Source: JBFXAM01 sp050184295 (lineage in GTDB: Bacteria > Planctomycetota > Phycisphaerae > UBA1845 > Fen-1342). Taken from it: a stretch of 34,412 bases of DNA. The notes beneath the pieces were generated by a model that saw only the letters and a list, made by a program, of their open reading frames with translations, did not search any database and was not told the DNA's origin. Where the stretch lies: NCBI GenBank assembly GCA_050184295.1, contig JBFXAM010000043.1, positions 1-34,412 of the forward strand. Direction: 5' to 3'. The position numbers were made by a program, and so were the translations under genes. Positions 14,886-23,918 of this stretch are shown one piece after another (within the stretch, counting starts at the first letter, position 1; every line of letters begins with the position of its first letter).

Positions 14886-16931
14886 CTACGGCGGCGGCAC
14901 TGCGTTGAGTCGCAAGCGCGCGAGCTTCGCCGCGGCCTCGTCGACGCCGAGCTGGTACGCCCGTTCATAGGCGCGCTCCGCCTCACCTCGTCGGCCGCTC
15001 TTCGCCAGCGCGTCGCCCCAGCGCTCATACGCCAAGCCGAAATCCGGCCGCAGCCGTGTGACGCGCTCGAACTGCTCGACTGCAATGTCGACGCGCCCTT
15101 GCTCCAGACAGATCGCGCCCAGGTTGAACCGCGCCGTCCAATAGTCCGGCCGCAGCTCCAGCGCCGCGCGCAGGTGTGTGACCGCCTCGGCTGCGTCGCC
15201 GGCGCCACCGCGCCGCGTGAGCGCGTCTGCGAGGTTGTTCAAGGCTTCGGCGTATGCCGGCTTCAGCCGGAGCGCTTCCCGGTATGCGGCGATCGCGTCG
15301 CTCAGGTCGCCGCGCCGCGCGAGGGCGTTGCCGAGGTTGAAGTGCGCTGCGGGCTCCGCGGCGTCGAGCGCGCGGGCGTCGCGATAGGCAGCAATCGCGG
15401 CGTCGAGTCGATTGAGCGCGGCGAGCGCCGCGCCGCGGTTGATGTGCAACTGCGGATCGCCGGGCCGCAGGCGGACGGCGGCTTCGTGGTGGTGGAGCGC
15501 CTCGTCGAAACGACGCTGCGAACCGAGCACGAGGCCGAGGTTGGCGTGTGCCATCCACGCCGCGGGGTTTTTCGCGATCGTGTCGCGCCAGAGCGTCTCG
15601 AGGTCGCGGTGGACGTTCGTCTGACGCCATGTGAGCGTTGCGAGCGCGATGAGCCCGATCGTGGCCAGGCCGCGCCCCGCCGCGCGCACTCCGACCGAGC
15701 CGCCCTTGCCCTCGCCACTCGTCGCGTGCGCCGCGCCATTCGACACCCGGCGTAGCGCGCGCACCGCGACCGCCGCCACCAGCGCGAACGGCCCCGCGCT
15801 GGCGAGATACTGAAAGTGATCCGCGACGAATGAGTAGCGGAACGGGTACACGTTGAAAAAGCCGAGCGCCGGAAACAGCGTGCCCGCGAAAAAGAGCGTC
15901 GTGGCCAGCGGTCCGCGGCCGATGCGTCGCCGCGCGAACCAGAGCGTCGCCACGAGCGCGACGAGTGCCGCCGGATAGGTCCACTGCCAAAGCTGTCGCG
16001 GATCGACGTCCCAGCGCGGATAGACAAAGACGAGCTCGGCGGGCCAGGCGAGTTTGCCGAGATAGAACCAGAACGCCCGCCCCGCGACGAGCACGCGCTG
16101 CGTCGCCGACAGGTCCCAGTCCGGGCCGCGCGCCCCCGCGCCGGTCCCCGCGAGATTGTGCAGTTCCATCCACACCGTGACAAAACCCGCCGCCGCGCCG
16201 GCGACGAACAACGGCAGCGTCGGCCACGCGTCGCGCGCCGCGATCCGCCCGGCGCGCCACCACGCGATCAGCAGGATCGCCGCGGGCAGCGTGCACGTGA
16301 TCGTCTTGCTCAGCAACGCAGCCATGAACAGCGCCAGCGCAAGTGCATACGCAGCCGCGCGCGACGACCCGTGCCCCGCGGGATCCCGCCGCCCGTTCGA
16401 CGCGCTGCCCGCCGTCAACCACGGCGCGAACCGCAACCACGCACGCAGGGTCGCGAAGTAGAGCGCCGCGCTCAGCACGTTTTTTCGCTCCGTCACCCAC
16501 GCGACCGACTCCGCCTGAACCGGATGAACCGCGAACAGGGCCGCCGCGAGCCACGCGCCCGGCACACCCAGCCGCAAGAGCACGCGCCACAACAGCAACG
16601 CCGCGAGCGCGTGCAGCGCCAGGTTGGTCGCGTGATAGCCGGCCGGATGAAGTCCCCACACGGCGTGTTCGACCCAGAACGTCGTGAACACCAGCGGGTA
16701 ATACTGGGGCGTCGCGCCGAGCTCGAACCAGATTCGCCGCAGTCCATCCACGGAGCGCAGCGTGACGTTGTTCACCACGTACTCGTCGTCGTCCCAGATG
16801 AAGCCGGCACGCAGCGCGGGGAAGTAGGGGACCGTGGCGAGCAGGAGGAGCGCGAGGGCTGGCAGCGCGCCGCGGGCGCCCGGCGCGCGCGGGACGGCAC
16901 GAGCTTCGCGCTTCACCGGCGTGCGGGTCAC
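14886..16931 (-). CDS. TMTC-like membrane glycosyltransferase with C-terminal TPR repeats
   Basis: This 681-residue protein has about ten membrane helices over residues 22-450, then six TPRs at about 460-665 (units such as HFNLGNALARRGDLSDAIAA). The first outer loop reads FIWDDDEYV (Asp47-49), the acidic motif of GT-C glycosyltransferases, and the next loop has QYYPLVFTTFW. The architecture matches TMTC-type O-mannosyltransferases and their bacterial relatives, which use a lipid-linked sugar. Donor and acceptor cannot be told from sequence; protein O-glycosylation is inferred. It begins 10 bases after the methyltransferase stop, so the two are probably one operon. It could instead modify a cell-surface glycan. 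Confidence 0.82.
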   Translation of the reverse strand: MTRTPVKREARAVPRAPGARGALPALALLLLATVPYFPALRAGFIWDDDEYVVNNVTLRSVDGLRRIWFELGATPQYYPLVFTTFWVEHAVWGLHPAGYHATNLALHALAALLLWRVLLRLGVPGAWLAAALFAVHPVQAESVAWVTERKNVLSAALYFATLRAWLRFAPWLTAGSASNGRRDPAGHGSSRAAAYALALALFMAALLSKTITCTLPAAILLIAWWRAGRIAARDAWPTLPLFVAGAAAGFVTVWMELHNLAGTGAGARGPDWDLSATQRVLVAGRAFWFYLGKLAWPAELVFVYPRWDVDPRQLWQWTYPAALVALVATLWFARRRIGRGPLATTLFFAGTLFPALGFFNVYPFRYSFVADHFQYLASAGPFALVAAVAVRALRRVSNGAAHATSGEGKGGSVGVRAAGRGLATIGLIALATLTWRQTNVHRDLETLWRDTIAKNPAAWMAHANLGLVLGSQRRFDEALHHHEAAVRLRPGDPQLHINRGAALAALNRLDAAIAAYRDARALDAAEPAAHFNLGNALARRGDLSDAIAAYREALRLKPAYAEALNNLADALTRRGGAGDAAEAVTHLRAALELRPDYWTARFNLGAICLEQGRVDIAVEQFERVTRLRPDFGLAYERWGDALAKSGRRGEAERAYERAYQLGVDEAAAKLARLRLNAVPPP

Positions 16932-16941
16932 GTGGCGCCTC

Positions 16942-17817
16942 TCATGCGCACCGCGCCGCCAGCGCGAACATCTGCGGCACCTGGGGCATTTCCGGCGGCA
17001 GGCGCCAGCGCTGCTCCTCGTCGCGAATCTGCTCGTCGAGAAAGCGGCAGCCGTTGGAATAGGGATACTCGCGGAAGGCGTCGACGCGCAGGCCCGCGTC
17101 GATGACCGCGGTGAGGATGTCGGCGATCGTCCATTGGAACTCGTGGCAGCGGTGCGGATTGCGGAAGTTCTGCACGCCGTCGACCCAGCCGCTATCGGTC
17201 AAGCCCACGTCCGAGACCGCGACATAGTCGCGCACACCGTCCGCCCAGTCGATCGGCGGACCGGCGAAGTAGGAGTAGCGGAGCGTCAGGTTCGACTCGA
17301 ACATCATGAGCACCGGATGGAATTCGACCACGACCAGCCGCCCGCCGGGGCGCAGCACGCTCGCGACGCCGCGCGCCCAGGAACGCGGGTCGCTCAGCCA
17401 GCACAGCGCGCCATAGGAGCTGAAGACGATGTCGAAACGGGGCTCCGGTATCGCTCCTGCCGCGGCCAGCCAATCGTACACGTCGGCGCGTTCGAAGGTC
17501 GCGGGCACGCCGCTGTCGGCCGAGAGCCGCTGTGCGAAGTCGATCGCCTCGTCGCTGATGTCGACACCCGTGGCGACGGCGCCACGCTGCACGAGACTCA
17601 GCGTGTCCTGGCCGGCGTTGCATTGCAGATGCAGCACGCGCATGCCGCGGAGGTCGCCAAGCAGCTCTACCTCCTCGGGAAAGAGCGTGTCCCCGCCGCG
17701 GCGGAAGAAGCCGGCCTGATCGGCTTTGTGACTGTTGTGCGCCGCGGTCGCGGCGTTCCACGAGAGGCGATTCTGTTCGTGCAGGTCGCGGCGGATCGAC
17801 GATGACCAGTTCGACAT
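16942..17817 (-). CDS. Class I SAM-dependent methyltransferase
   Basis: This 291-residue cytoplasmic protein has a class I Rossmann methyltransferase core. Motif I is VLHLQCNAGQDTLSL (61-75) and the acidic SAM residue is in GVDIS (Asp86). FDIVFSSYGALCWL is the motif IV region and VLRPGGRLVVVEFHPV is typical of the methyltransferase-11 type. The C-terminal third (from about 190) is a substrate-binding extension that names no substrate. The first gene of a two-gene minus-strand unit with the TMTC-like glycosyltransferase, it might methylate a glycan or small molecule, but that is a guess from position. The ribosome site is weak (GAGAACAAAG before ATG). Confidence 0.85.
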   Translation of the reverse strand: MSNWSSSIRRDLHEQNRLSWNAATAAHNSHKADQAGFFRRGGDTLFPEEVELLGDLRGMRVLHLQCNAGQDTLSLVQRGAVATGVDISDEAIDFAQRLSADSGVPATFERADVYDWLAAAGAIPEPRFDIVFSSYGALCWLSDPRSWARGVASVLRPGGRLVVVEFHPVLMMFESNLTLRYSYFAGPPIDWADGVRDYVAVSDVGLTDSGWVDGVQNFRNPHRCHEFQWTIADILTAVIDAGLRVDAFREYPYSNGCRFLDEQIRDEEQRWRLPPEMPQVPQMFALAARCA

Positions 17818-18189
17818 CTTTGTTCTCGTTGTAACAGCGGCGCGGTTCGCACGCGTCCTGGATCGTACTCCATGAATGCGGAGCGCACCGTCGAGCCGCG
17901 GGCTTCAGCCCGCGCGGATGTTTGTGCCGTGGCGCGCCGCGGAATTGAAAATAGCGGTTCTGCCGCGTGTCGCACCGTCCGCGTCCGCGCGGTTGTTTGC
18001 CGCGCGGCTGGGATTGCAGGTCTGCGCCAAGGCGAGCGCGCCTTTCGCCACCCGCCGTCGTGGTACGGCGGAGTTTTACTTCGCCGACGGTCGTCGCCGC
18101 AACTTCGGCGGTAACCGCCGCCCCGGCCCATCATCCAAGTTCCAGACTGCGTCGAAGACTTCCCGAGTCCGCCCAGGCAGCGAGACGTT
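17818..18189. other. Divergent gap with two short hairpins
   Basis: This 372-bp region separates the methyltransferase (minus) from the GMC oxidoreductase (plus), so it must hold both promoters, though I see no convincing -35/-10 pair. It contains a perfect REP-like hairpin at 17897-17914. A second stem-loop lies at 18066-18086 (CGGCGGAGT, loop TTT, ACTTCGCCG, one G-T pair). Small open frames here look like chance. Confidence 0.5.
17897..17914. repeat. REP-like hairpin with TTCA loop
   Basis: CGCGGGCTTCAGCCCGCG is a perfect inverted repeat: seven G-C pairs closing a TTCA loop. It lies in the divergent gap and shares the TTCA-type loop with other intergenic hairpins in this window. Confidence 0.55.
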
Positions 18190-19731
18190 ATGACCCCCGC
18201 GTCCGATTCGTATGACATGATCATCATCGGCACCGGCGCCGGCGGGGGCACGCTGGCTCGCGCCCTCGCGCCCAGCGGCAAACGCATCCTGCTCCTGGAA
18301 CGCGGCGAGTTTCTGCCGCGCGAGCGCGAGAACTGGGATATGCAGGCCGTCGCGCGCGGGCGCTATGTCGCCCGCGAAACCTGGTACGACCGCGAGGACC
18401 AGCCCTTTGCTCCGTACACTCACTACTGGGTCGGCGGAAACACCAAGGTCTATGGCGCCGCGCTGCTGCGGCTCCGCACAAGCGACTTCGACGAAGCGCG
18501 CCACTTCGGCGGGGTCTCGCCGGCATGGCCGATCGCGTACGACGAGCTGGAGCCGTACTACGCCGCCGCCGAGCAAATCTACTCCGTGCGCGGCACGCGC
18601 GGACTCGACCCGTGCGATCCGCCCGCGTCCGCGCCTTATCCGCATCCGCCGCTCGCGCACGAGCCGCGCATGCAGGAGCTGTTTGACGACCTGCGGGCGG
18701 CGGGGGCGCGCCCCTTTCCGATCCCGATCGGCCTGCGGCTTCCCGATTCGTCGCGCCCCGGTCCCGAGTATCGGCTCAGTGCCTTCGACGGATATCCGGA
18801 TCTCACGGAGGTGAAGGCCGACGCGCACGTCGTAGGCGTCAACGCCGCGCTCGCGCACCGCAACGTCGACCTGCTGACGGGTGCGTTCGCCGAGCGCCTG
18901 CTGACCAACGCAAGCGGCCGCGAAGTGACCGGCGTGGTGGTGCGCCGCGGCGACGACGTGCTCACGCTTCGCGCCGACGTGGTTGTGGTCGCGTGCGGTG
19001 CGATCAATTCGGCGGCGCTGATGCTGCGCTCGGCGAGCGACCGCCACCCGAACGGCCTCGCGAACGGCTCGGGGCAGGTCGGCCGCAACTACATGTGTCA
19101 TCAAAACGGCCTGTTCATCGCCGTCTGCGACACGCCGAACCCGTCCGCGTTTCAGAAGACGTTCGGGCTGACCGACTTCTACCGCGGCGCGCCGGACAGC
19201 GAGTTTCCGCTTGGCACGATCCAACTGATGGGCAAGCCGGACCACGAAACCCTGCGCTCGCTCGCGGCCGACAAGCTGCCGGGCGTCTCGGTCGAGGACA
19301 TCGCGGCGCGCACGATCGATTTTTTCATCACCGCCGAAGACCTTCCGAGCCCCGAGAATCGCATCACGCTGCGGTCGGGTGGCGGCATCCGCGTCGCATA
19401 CACACCCAACAACACCGAGGCCTACGAGCGCTTGCGCGGCAAACTCGACGGGCTCCTCGCTGAGGTCGAAAAGCGCCGCGGCCGCCGCGCGCCGACCACC
19501 CTGCACCTGCGGCTCGGCATCGGCGGCGTAAGTCACCAGAACGGCACGCTGCGTTTCGGACGCGACCCGCGCACCAGCGTTCTCGATGTGAACTGCAAGG
19601 CGCACGAACTCGACAACCTCTACGTCGTCGATTCGAGCTTCTTCCCGTCCAGCGGTGCGGTCAACCCCAGCCTGACGATCATGGCCAACGCCCTGCGCGT
19701 CGGCGCGCATCTGCGAGAACGGCTGGGCTGA
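18190..19731 (+). CDS. GMC-family FAD-dependent oxidoreductase
   Basis: This 513-residue flavoenzyme belongs to the GMC (glucose-methanol-choline) family, which oxidises alcohols or sugars. The N-terminal dinucleotide fold is MIIIGTGAGGGTLA (GTGAGG, 14-19), with LLLERGE at the end of beta 2. The flavin segment HYWVGGNTKVYGAALLRL follows. The C-terminus has GIGGVSHQNGTLRFG with candidate catalytic His449, and DSSFFPSSGAVNPSLTIMAN with Asn492 of the His-Asn pair. No signal peptide or cytochrome-binding motif is seen. It is 94 bases from the VOC gene and near a GH63-like glucosidase, so a sugar or glycoside substrate is plausible. The start has no strong ribosome site; an in-frame ATG at 18217 would remove nine residues. 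Confidence 0.92.
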   Translation: MTPASDSYDMIIIGTGAGGGTLARALAPSGKRILLLERGEFLPRERENWDMQAVARGRYVARETWYDREDQPFAPYTHYWVGGNTKVYGAALLRLRTSDFDEARHFGGVSPAWPIAYDELEPYYAAAEQIYSVRGTRGLDPCDPPASAPYPHPPLAHEPRMQELFDDLRAAGARPFPIPIGLRLPDSSRPGPEYRLSAFDGYPDLTEVKADAHVVGVNAALAHRNVDLLTGAFAERLLTNASGREVTGVVVRRGDDVLTLRADVVVVACGAINSAALMLRSASDRHPNGLANGSGQVGRNYMCHQNGLFIAVCDTPNPSAFQKTFGLTDFYRGAPDSEFPLGTIQLMGKPDHETLRSLAADKLPGVSVEDIAARTIDFFITAEDLPSPENRITLRSGGGIRVAYTPNNTEAYERLRGKLDGLLAEVEKRRGRRAPTTLHLRLGIGGVSHQNGTLRFGRDPRTSVLDVNCKAHELDNLYVVDSSFFPSSGAVNPSLTIMANALRVGAHLRERLG

Positions 19732-19825
19732 GCAACGGAACGCGGAGCCGCGTTTGCGCCGCGCGTGCGTCGCACTCCGCCGAACCGGATATGCGGCATA
19801 CGCAAGCACTTCGGAGCGAATCGCG

Positions 19826-20779
19826 ATGTGGAAGCGCGTGGATTTCGAAAAGCGCCGATGCCGGGCGCTGGTTGTCGTCGCGACCGCGTGGCTCGCGGGC
19901 TCGGCGGCCCACGCCGGAGACCGCCAGCCGCCCGTTAGCGCCGTCACGCACGTTGCGATTACGGTGGCCGATCTGTCGCGCTCGATCGAGTTCTACTCCG
20001 GCGTGCTCTCGTTCAGAGTCGGATCCCGAATGGAGACCGCCGCGCCCGACGCCGAAGCAGTCTACGGCGTCGGCAGCGCGAGTGTGCGCAGCGCCCGGCT
20101 GCGGCTCGGCGGAGAGGAGATCGAACTCATCGAGTTTGCCGGCGCCGCCGGACGACCGTTCCCCGCCGACACGCGCGGCAACGACCGCTGGTTCCAGCAC
20201 ATCGCGATCGTCACCAGCGACATGGACGGGGCCTATCGCCGGCTGCGTGAGCACCGCGTGCGGCACGCATCGAGCGGGCCGCAGCGCCTCCCCGACTGGA
20301 ACCCCGGCGCCGGCGGCATTCGCGCGTTTTATTTCCGCGACCCCGACGGGCACTTTCTCGAAATCCTCCAGTTCCCGCCGGGGAAAGGCGACTCGCGCTG
20401 GCAGAGCCGCGACGCGCTCTTCCTCGGAATCGATCACACCGCGATTGTGGTCGCCGACACCGATCGCAGCCTTCGCTTTTATCGCGACACGCTCGGATTG
20501 AGAGTCGTTGGCGAAGGCGAGAACTTCGGCTACGAGCAGGAGCAGCTCAACCACGTATTCGGCGCGCGATTGCGCATCACCTCGCTCCGCGCCGCGGCGG
20601 GGCCGGGCGTCGAACTGCTCGAGTATCTCTCGCCCGTCGACGGGCGCGACTACCCCGCCGACGCGCGGCCGAACGATCTGTTGCATTGGCATACGGTCAT
20701 GAGCGCGAGGCCCGTGGAGCGGTCCCGGCTGGTTCGAGACCCGGACGGGCACGCCGTGCTGCTGACACAGGCAGAATAG
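19826..20779 (+). CDS. Exported protein with two VOC (glyoxalase/dioxygenase) domains
   Basis: From ATG 19826 the product has 317 residues. A signal peptide spans 1-30 (RALVVVATAWLAGSAAHA, cleavage after AHA). Two VOC domains follow: about 38-185 (THVAITVADLSRSIEFYSGV ... IRAFYFRDPDGHFLEILQFP) and about 195-315 (IDHTAIVVADTDRSLRFYRD ... LVRDPDGHAVLLTQ). VOC domains use His/Glu-type residues to bind a metal; the first domain has His (THVAI) and Glu (FLEIL), while the second ends HAVLL, so its Glu is replaced. Export is uncommon for this superfamily. GGAG about 9 bases upstream supports this start. The reaction is unknown. Confidence 0.86.
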   Translation: MWKRVDFEKRRCRALVVVATAWLAGSAAHAGDRQPPVSAVTHVAITVADLSRSIEFYSGVLSFRVGSRMETAAPDAEAVYGVGSASVRSARLRLGGEEIELIEFAGAAGRPFPADTRGNDRWFQHIAIVTSDMDGAYRRLREHRVRHASSGPQRLPDWNPGAGGIRAFYFRDPDGHFLEILQFPPGKGDSRWQSRDALFLGIDHTAIVVADTDRSLRFYRDTLGLRVVGEGENFGYEQEQLNHVFGARLRITSLRAAAGPGVELLEYLSPVDGRDYPADARPNDLLHWHTVMSARPVERSRLVRDPDGHAVLLTQAE

Positions 20780-20931
20780 GCGCACCTCGAATCGCTTCTG
20801 TTCCGGAGGAGCGGCTTGCGGCCGATCTCCTGGAAGGCGGAGGTTTGGAACTGCATGAGGCCGGCCGGAGGCCGGTGGCCCGAAGTACGGTGCGTCGACA
20901 CGCGCCGGCCGATCCTGATTGGAGCTCATGA
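20780..20931. other. Gap before the glucosidase gene with a REP-like hairpin
   Basis: At 20861-20875 CCGGCC, loop GGA, GGCCGG forms a compact hairpin. Its GGA loop is the same as in the repeat pair near 31070-31162. No promoter is obvious. Confidence 0.45.
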
Positions 20932-23772
20932 ATGTCCGCAGAGACCCAGCGTCTGGAGCAGGCTCGTACCCGCACCGCCAACTGGCAGCGGTGGGGACCG
21001 TATCTCTCGGAGCGCCAATGGGGAACCGTCCGCGAGGATTACTCCGCCGACGGCGACTGCTGGAATTACTTTCCCCACGACCATGCCCGCAGCCGCGCCT
21101 ATCGCTGGGGCGAGGACGGCTTGCTGGGATTCACCGATCGCGAGTGCCGACTCTGCTTCGGCGTCGCGCTCTGGAACGAGCGCGACCCGATTCTGAAGGA
21201 GCGACTGTTCGGGCTCACCGGCCCCGAGGGCAATCACGGCGAGGACGTGAAGGAGTGTTATTACTATCTCGACGCGACGCCGACCTATTCGTATGCCCGC
21301 GCGCTCTACAAGTACCCGCAGGCGGAGTATCCCTACGCGCGCCTGGTTGCCGAAAACCGCGCCCGCGGCCGCGACGCGCGCGAGTTCGAACTGGCCGACG
21401 CGGGCGTGTTCGCCGAGAACCGCTACTTCGACGTCTTCAGCGAATACGCCAAGGCCGGCCCCGACGACCTGCTGATCCGCCTGACGATCGCCAATCGCGG
21501 CCCCGACCCAGCCCGTCTGCACGTGCTTCCGACGCTCTGGTTCCGCAACACGTGGTCGTGGGGTTGCACGCACGAAGGCTGCGAAGTCAAGCCGCGGATC
21601 GAGCGCGCCGCCGCCGATCGGCTCCTCACCCGGCACGCGACGCTCGAATCGATGGAGTTCTTGTGCGGCCGCGGGCCGAACGGCGCTCCGCCGACGTTGC
21701 TGTTCACTGAGAATGAAACCAACGTCGCGCGCCTCTATCAGCAGGCCGCCGACGGCCGCGTGTTCAAGGACGCGTTCCACGACTTCGTGATCGCCGGCCG
21801 AGCCGACGCCGTCAGCCGCGAGCCGCGCGGCACCAAGGCCGCCGCCCACTACGTGCTCGCTGTCCCGGCGCAGGGCGAGATTGTGCTGCGCCTGCGTCTG
21901 CGGGGCGCCACAGGCTCAGCATCGGGCGACGCGGCGTCCGCGGCGCTACAGCCGCGCGCGTTCGACGCCGTCTTCGCAGAACGCAAGCAGGAGGCAGACG
22001 CGTTCTACGCCGAGCGATTGCCCGCCGGTCTCAGCGCCGCGGAGCGCAGCGTCGCGCGCCAGTCGTATGCCGGCCTGCTGTTCACCAAGCAGTTCTTCCA
22101 CTACGTCGTGCGCGACTGGCTGCGCGGCGATCCCGCCCAGCCGACGCCGCCGGCCGAGCGCCTTGCGGGCCGCAACCGCGAGTGGACGCACGTCTTTCAC
22201 CGCGACATCGTCTCGATGCCCGACAAGTGGGAGTATCCCTGGTACGCGGCCTGGGACCTCGCGTTTCACATGCTGCCGATGGCGCGCGTCGATCCGCAGT
22301 TCGCCAAGGACCAGCTCGTGCTCTTTCTGCGCGAGTGGTACATGCACCCCAACGGCCAGATTCCCGCCTACGAGTTCGCGCTCGGCGACGTGAATCCGCC
22401 GGTGCACGCGTGGGCTGTGTGGCGCGTGTACAAGCTGACCGGACCGCGCGGCGGTCGCGACCGCGCGTTTCTGGAGCGCTGCTTTCACAAGCTCATGCTC
22501 AATTTCACCTGGTGGGTCAACCGCAAGGATCCGCAAGGCAACAACCTCTTCGCCGGCGGCTTCCTCGGCATGGACAACATCGGCGTCTTCGACCGCTCGC
22601 GCGCGCTGCCCCCGGGCGTCATCCTCGAACAAGCCGACGGCACCGCGTGGATGGCGTTCTACTGCGCGACGATGCTCTCGATGGCGCTCGAACTGGCCCG
22701 CGATAACCCCGCGTACGAGGATGTCGCGTCCAAATTCTTCGAGCATTTCGTCGCCATCGTCGACGCCATGAACCGCTTCGGCGGCACGGGCCTCTGGCAC
22801 GATGAGGATGGCTTCTACTACGACCACCTGCGCCAGAACGGCCGCTCCGAGCCGCTGCGAATCCGCTCCATGGTCGGCCTCGTGCCGCTCTTCGCGGTCG
22901 AAGTTCTCGAATCCGAAGTGATCGACCAGCTCCCCGGCTTCAAGAAGCGCACCGACTGGTTCCTCCGCAACCGACCCGACCTCGCGAGCCAGATTTCCTA
23001 TCTCGAACGCGAAAAGCACGGCGTCAACCACGCCCATTACCTGCTCGCGATCCCCTCGCGCGAGCGCCTCGAACGACTCCTCCGCTACGTGCTCGACGAG
23101 CGCGAGCTGCTCGCGCCCAACGGCGTCCGCTCGCTTTCCCGCGCCCATCGCGAGCACCCGTTTGTGTTGCGGACGCCGACCGAAACGCTCCGCGTCGACT
23201 ACGTGCCCGGCGATTCGAACACGGGCATGTTCGGCGGCAATTCCAACTGGCGCGGGCCGATCTGGTTCCCGATGAACTACCTGCTCATCGAAGCGCTGGA
23301 GCGCTATCACCATTTCTACGGCGACGACTTTACCGTCGAGTTTCCGACCGGCTCCGGGCGGCGGCTGACGCTGCAACAAGTCGCGCAACAACTCTACCGC
23401 CGCATGGCCAACCTGTTCGTGCCGGACGCGGCGGGCGCGCGCCCCTGCCACGGCGGCGAGCAGCGGTATGCCGACGATCCGAACTGGCGCGACCTCGTGC
23501 TGTTTCATGAGTATTTCGACGGCGACACCGGCCGGGGCGTCGGCGCGTCGCACCAAACCGGCTGGACGGCGCTTCTCACGCGCTGCCTCGAAGCCTTGCA
23601 CGGCGACGCCGATGCGCACACCGTGACGCGCGCGGCGGAACGGCCCGCGCCGCCGGAAATGTCGCCGGTGGGCAGCGCTGCGGGGCCGGCAGAACCTTCG
23701 CGCGCGAGAAGCGCGACCTCCACCGCCGCGGCGCGCCGGTCGCACGGCGCGGTTGCGCCGCCGAAGGCTTGA
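20932..23772 (+). CDS. GH63-like (alpha/alpha)6-barrel glucosidase
   Basis: This 946-residue protein belongs to the bacterial MGH1/GH63-type glucosidases, clan GH-G, which hydrolyse alpha-glucosidic bonds or glucosylglycerate-like compounds. The conserved start NWQRWGPYLSERQWGTVRED is followed by a beta-rich N-terminal domain to about 330, then the barrel. YAAWDLAFHMLPMA includes Asp442, the likely general acid, and GNSNWRGPIWFPMNYLLIEA (770-789) is the C-terminal active-site segment. No signal peptide is present, so it is probably cytoplasmic. The last 50 residues (from about 897) are Ala/Pro-rich and not conserved-looking. It follows the VOC gene by 152 bases, possibly in one unit with the GMC gene. 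The substrate is not determined. Confidence 0.88.
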   Translation: MSAETQRLEQARTRTANWQRWGPYLSERQWGTVREDYSADGDCWNYFPHDHARSRAYRWGEDGLLGFTDRECRLCFGVALWNERDPILKERLFGLTGPEGNHGEDVKECYYYLDATPTYSYARALYKYPQAEYPYARLVAENRARGRDAREFELADAGVFAENRYFDVFSEYAKAGPDDLLIRLTIANRGPDPARLHVLPTLWFRNTWSWGCTHEGCEVKPRIERAAADRLLTRHATLESMEFLCGRGPNGAPPTLLFTENETNVARLYQQAADGRVFKDAFHDFVIAGRADAVSREPRGTKAAAHYVLAVPAQGEIVLRLRLRGATGSASGDAASAALQPRAFDAVFAERKQEADAFYAERLPAGLSAAERSVARQSYAGLLFTKQFFHYVVRDWLRGDPAQPTPPAERLAGRNREWTHVFHRDIVSMPDKWEYPWYAAWDLAFHMLPMARVDPQFAKDQLVLFLREWYMHPNGQIPAYEFALGDVNPPVHAWAVWRVYKLTGPRGGRDRAFLERCFHKLMLNFTWWVNRKDPQGNNLFAGGFLGMDNIGVFDRSRALPPGVILEQADGTAWMAFYCATMLSMALELARDNPAYEDVASKFFEHFVAIVDAMNRFGGTGLWHDEDGFYYDHLRQNGRSEPLRIRSMVGLVPLFAVEVLESEVIDQLPGFKKRTDWFLRNRPDLASQISYLEREKHGVNHAHYLLAIPSRERLERLLRYVLDERELLAPNGVRSLSRAHREHPFVLRTPTETLRVDYVPGDSNTGMFGGNSNWRGPIWFPMNYLLIEALERYHHFYGDDFTVEFPTGSGRRLTLQQVAQQLYRRMANLFVPDAAGARPCHGGEQRYADDPNWRDLVLFHEYFDGDTGRGVGASHQTGWTALLTRCLEALHGDADAHTVTRAAERPAPPEMSPVGSAAGPAEPSRARSATSTAAARRSHGAVAPPKA

Positions 23773-23918
23773 GCGCGCGCGGAGGAGCGGATCGGGGGCC
23801 GTTCGCCCAGACGGTCTCGGCGGCGCGCTCTTGATCAGGCGATCGGCGGGGCGCCTCCGGCACCCGAAACCGGCAGCGCATCGACACGGACGCCGCAGAC
23901 GCGCCGAGCGCGACGGAT

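Noticed and set aside
17872..18114. Small plus-strand frame in the gap before the GMC gene
   Set aside because: It spans both hairpins, has no ribosome site and no motif.
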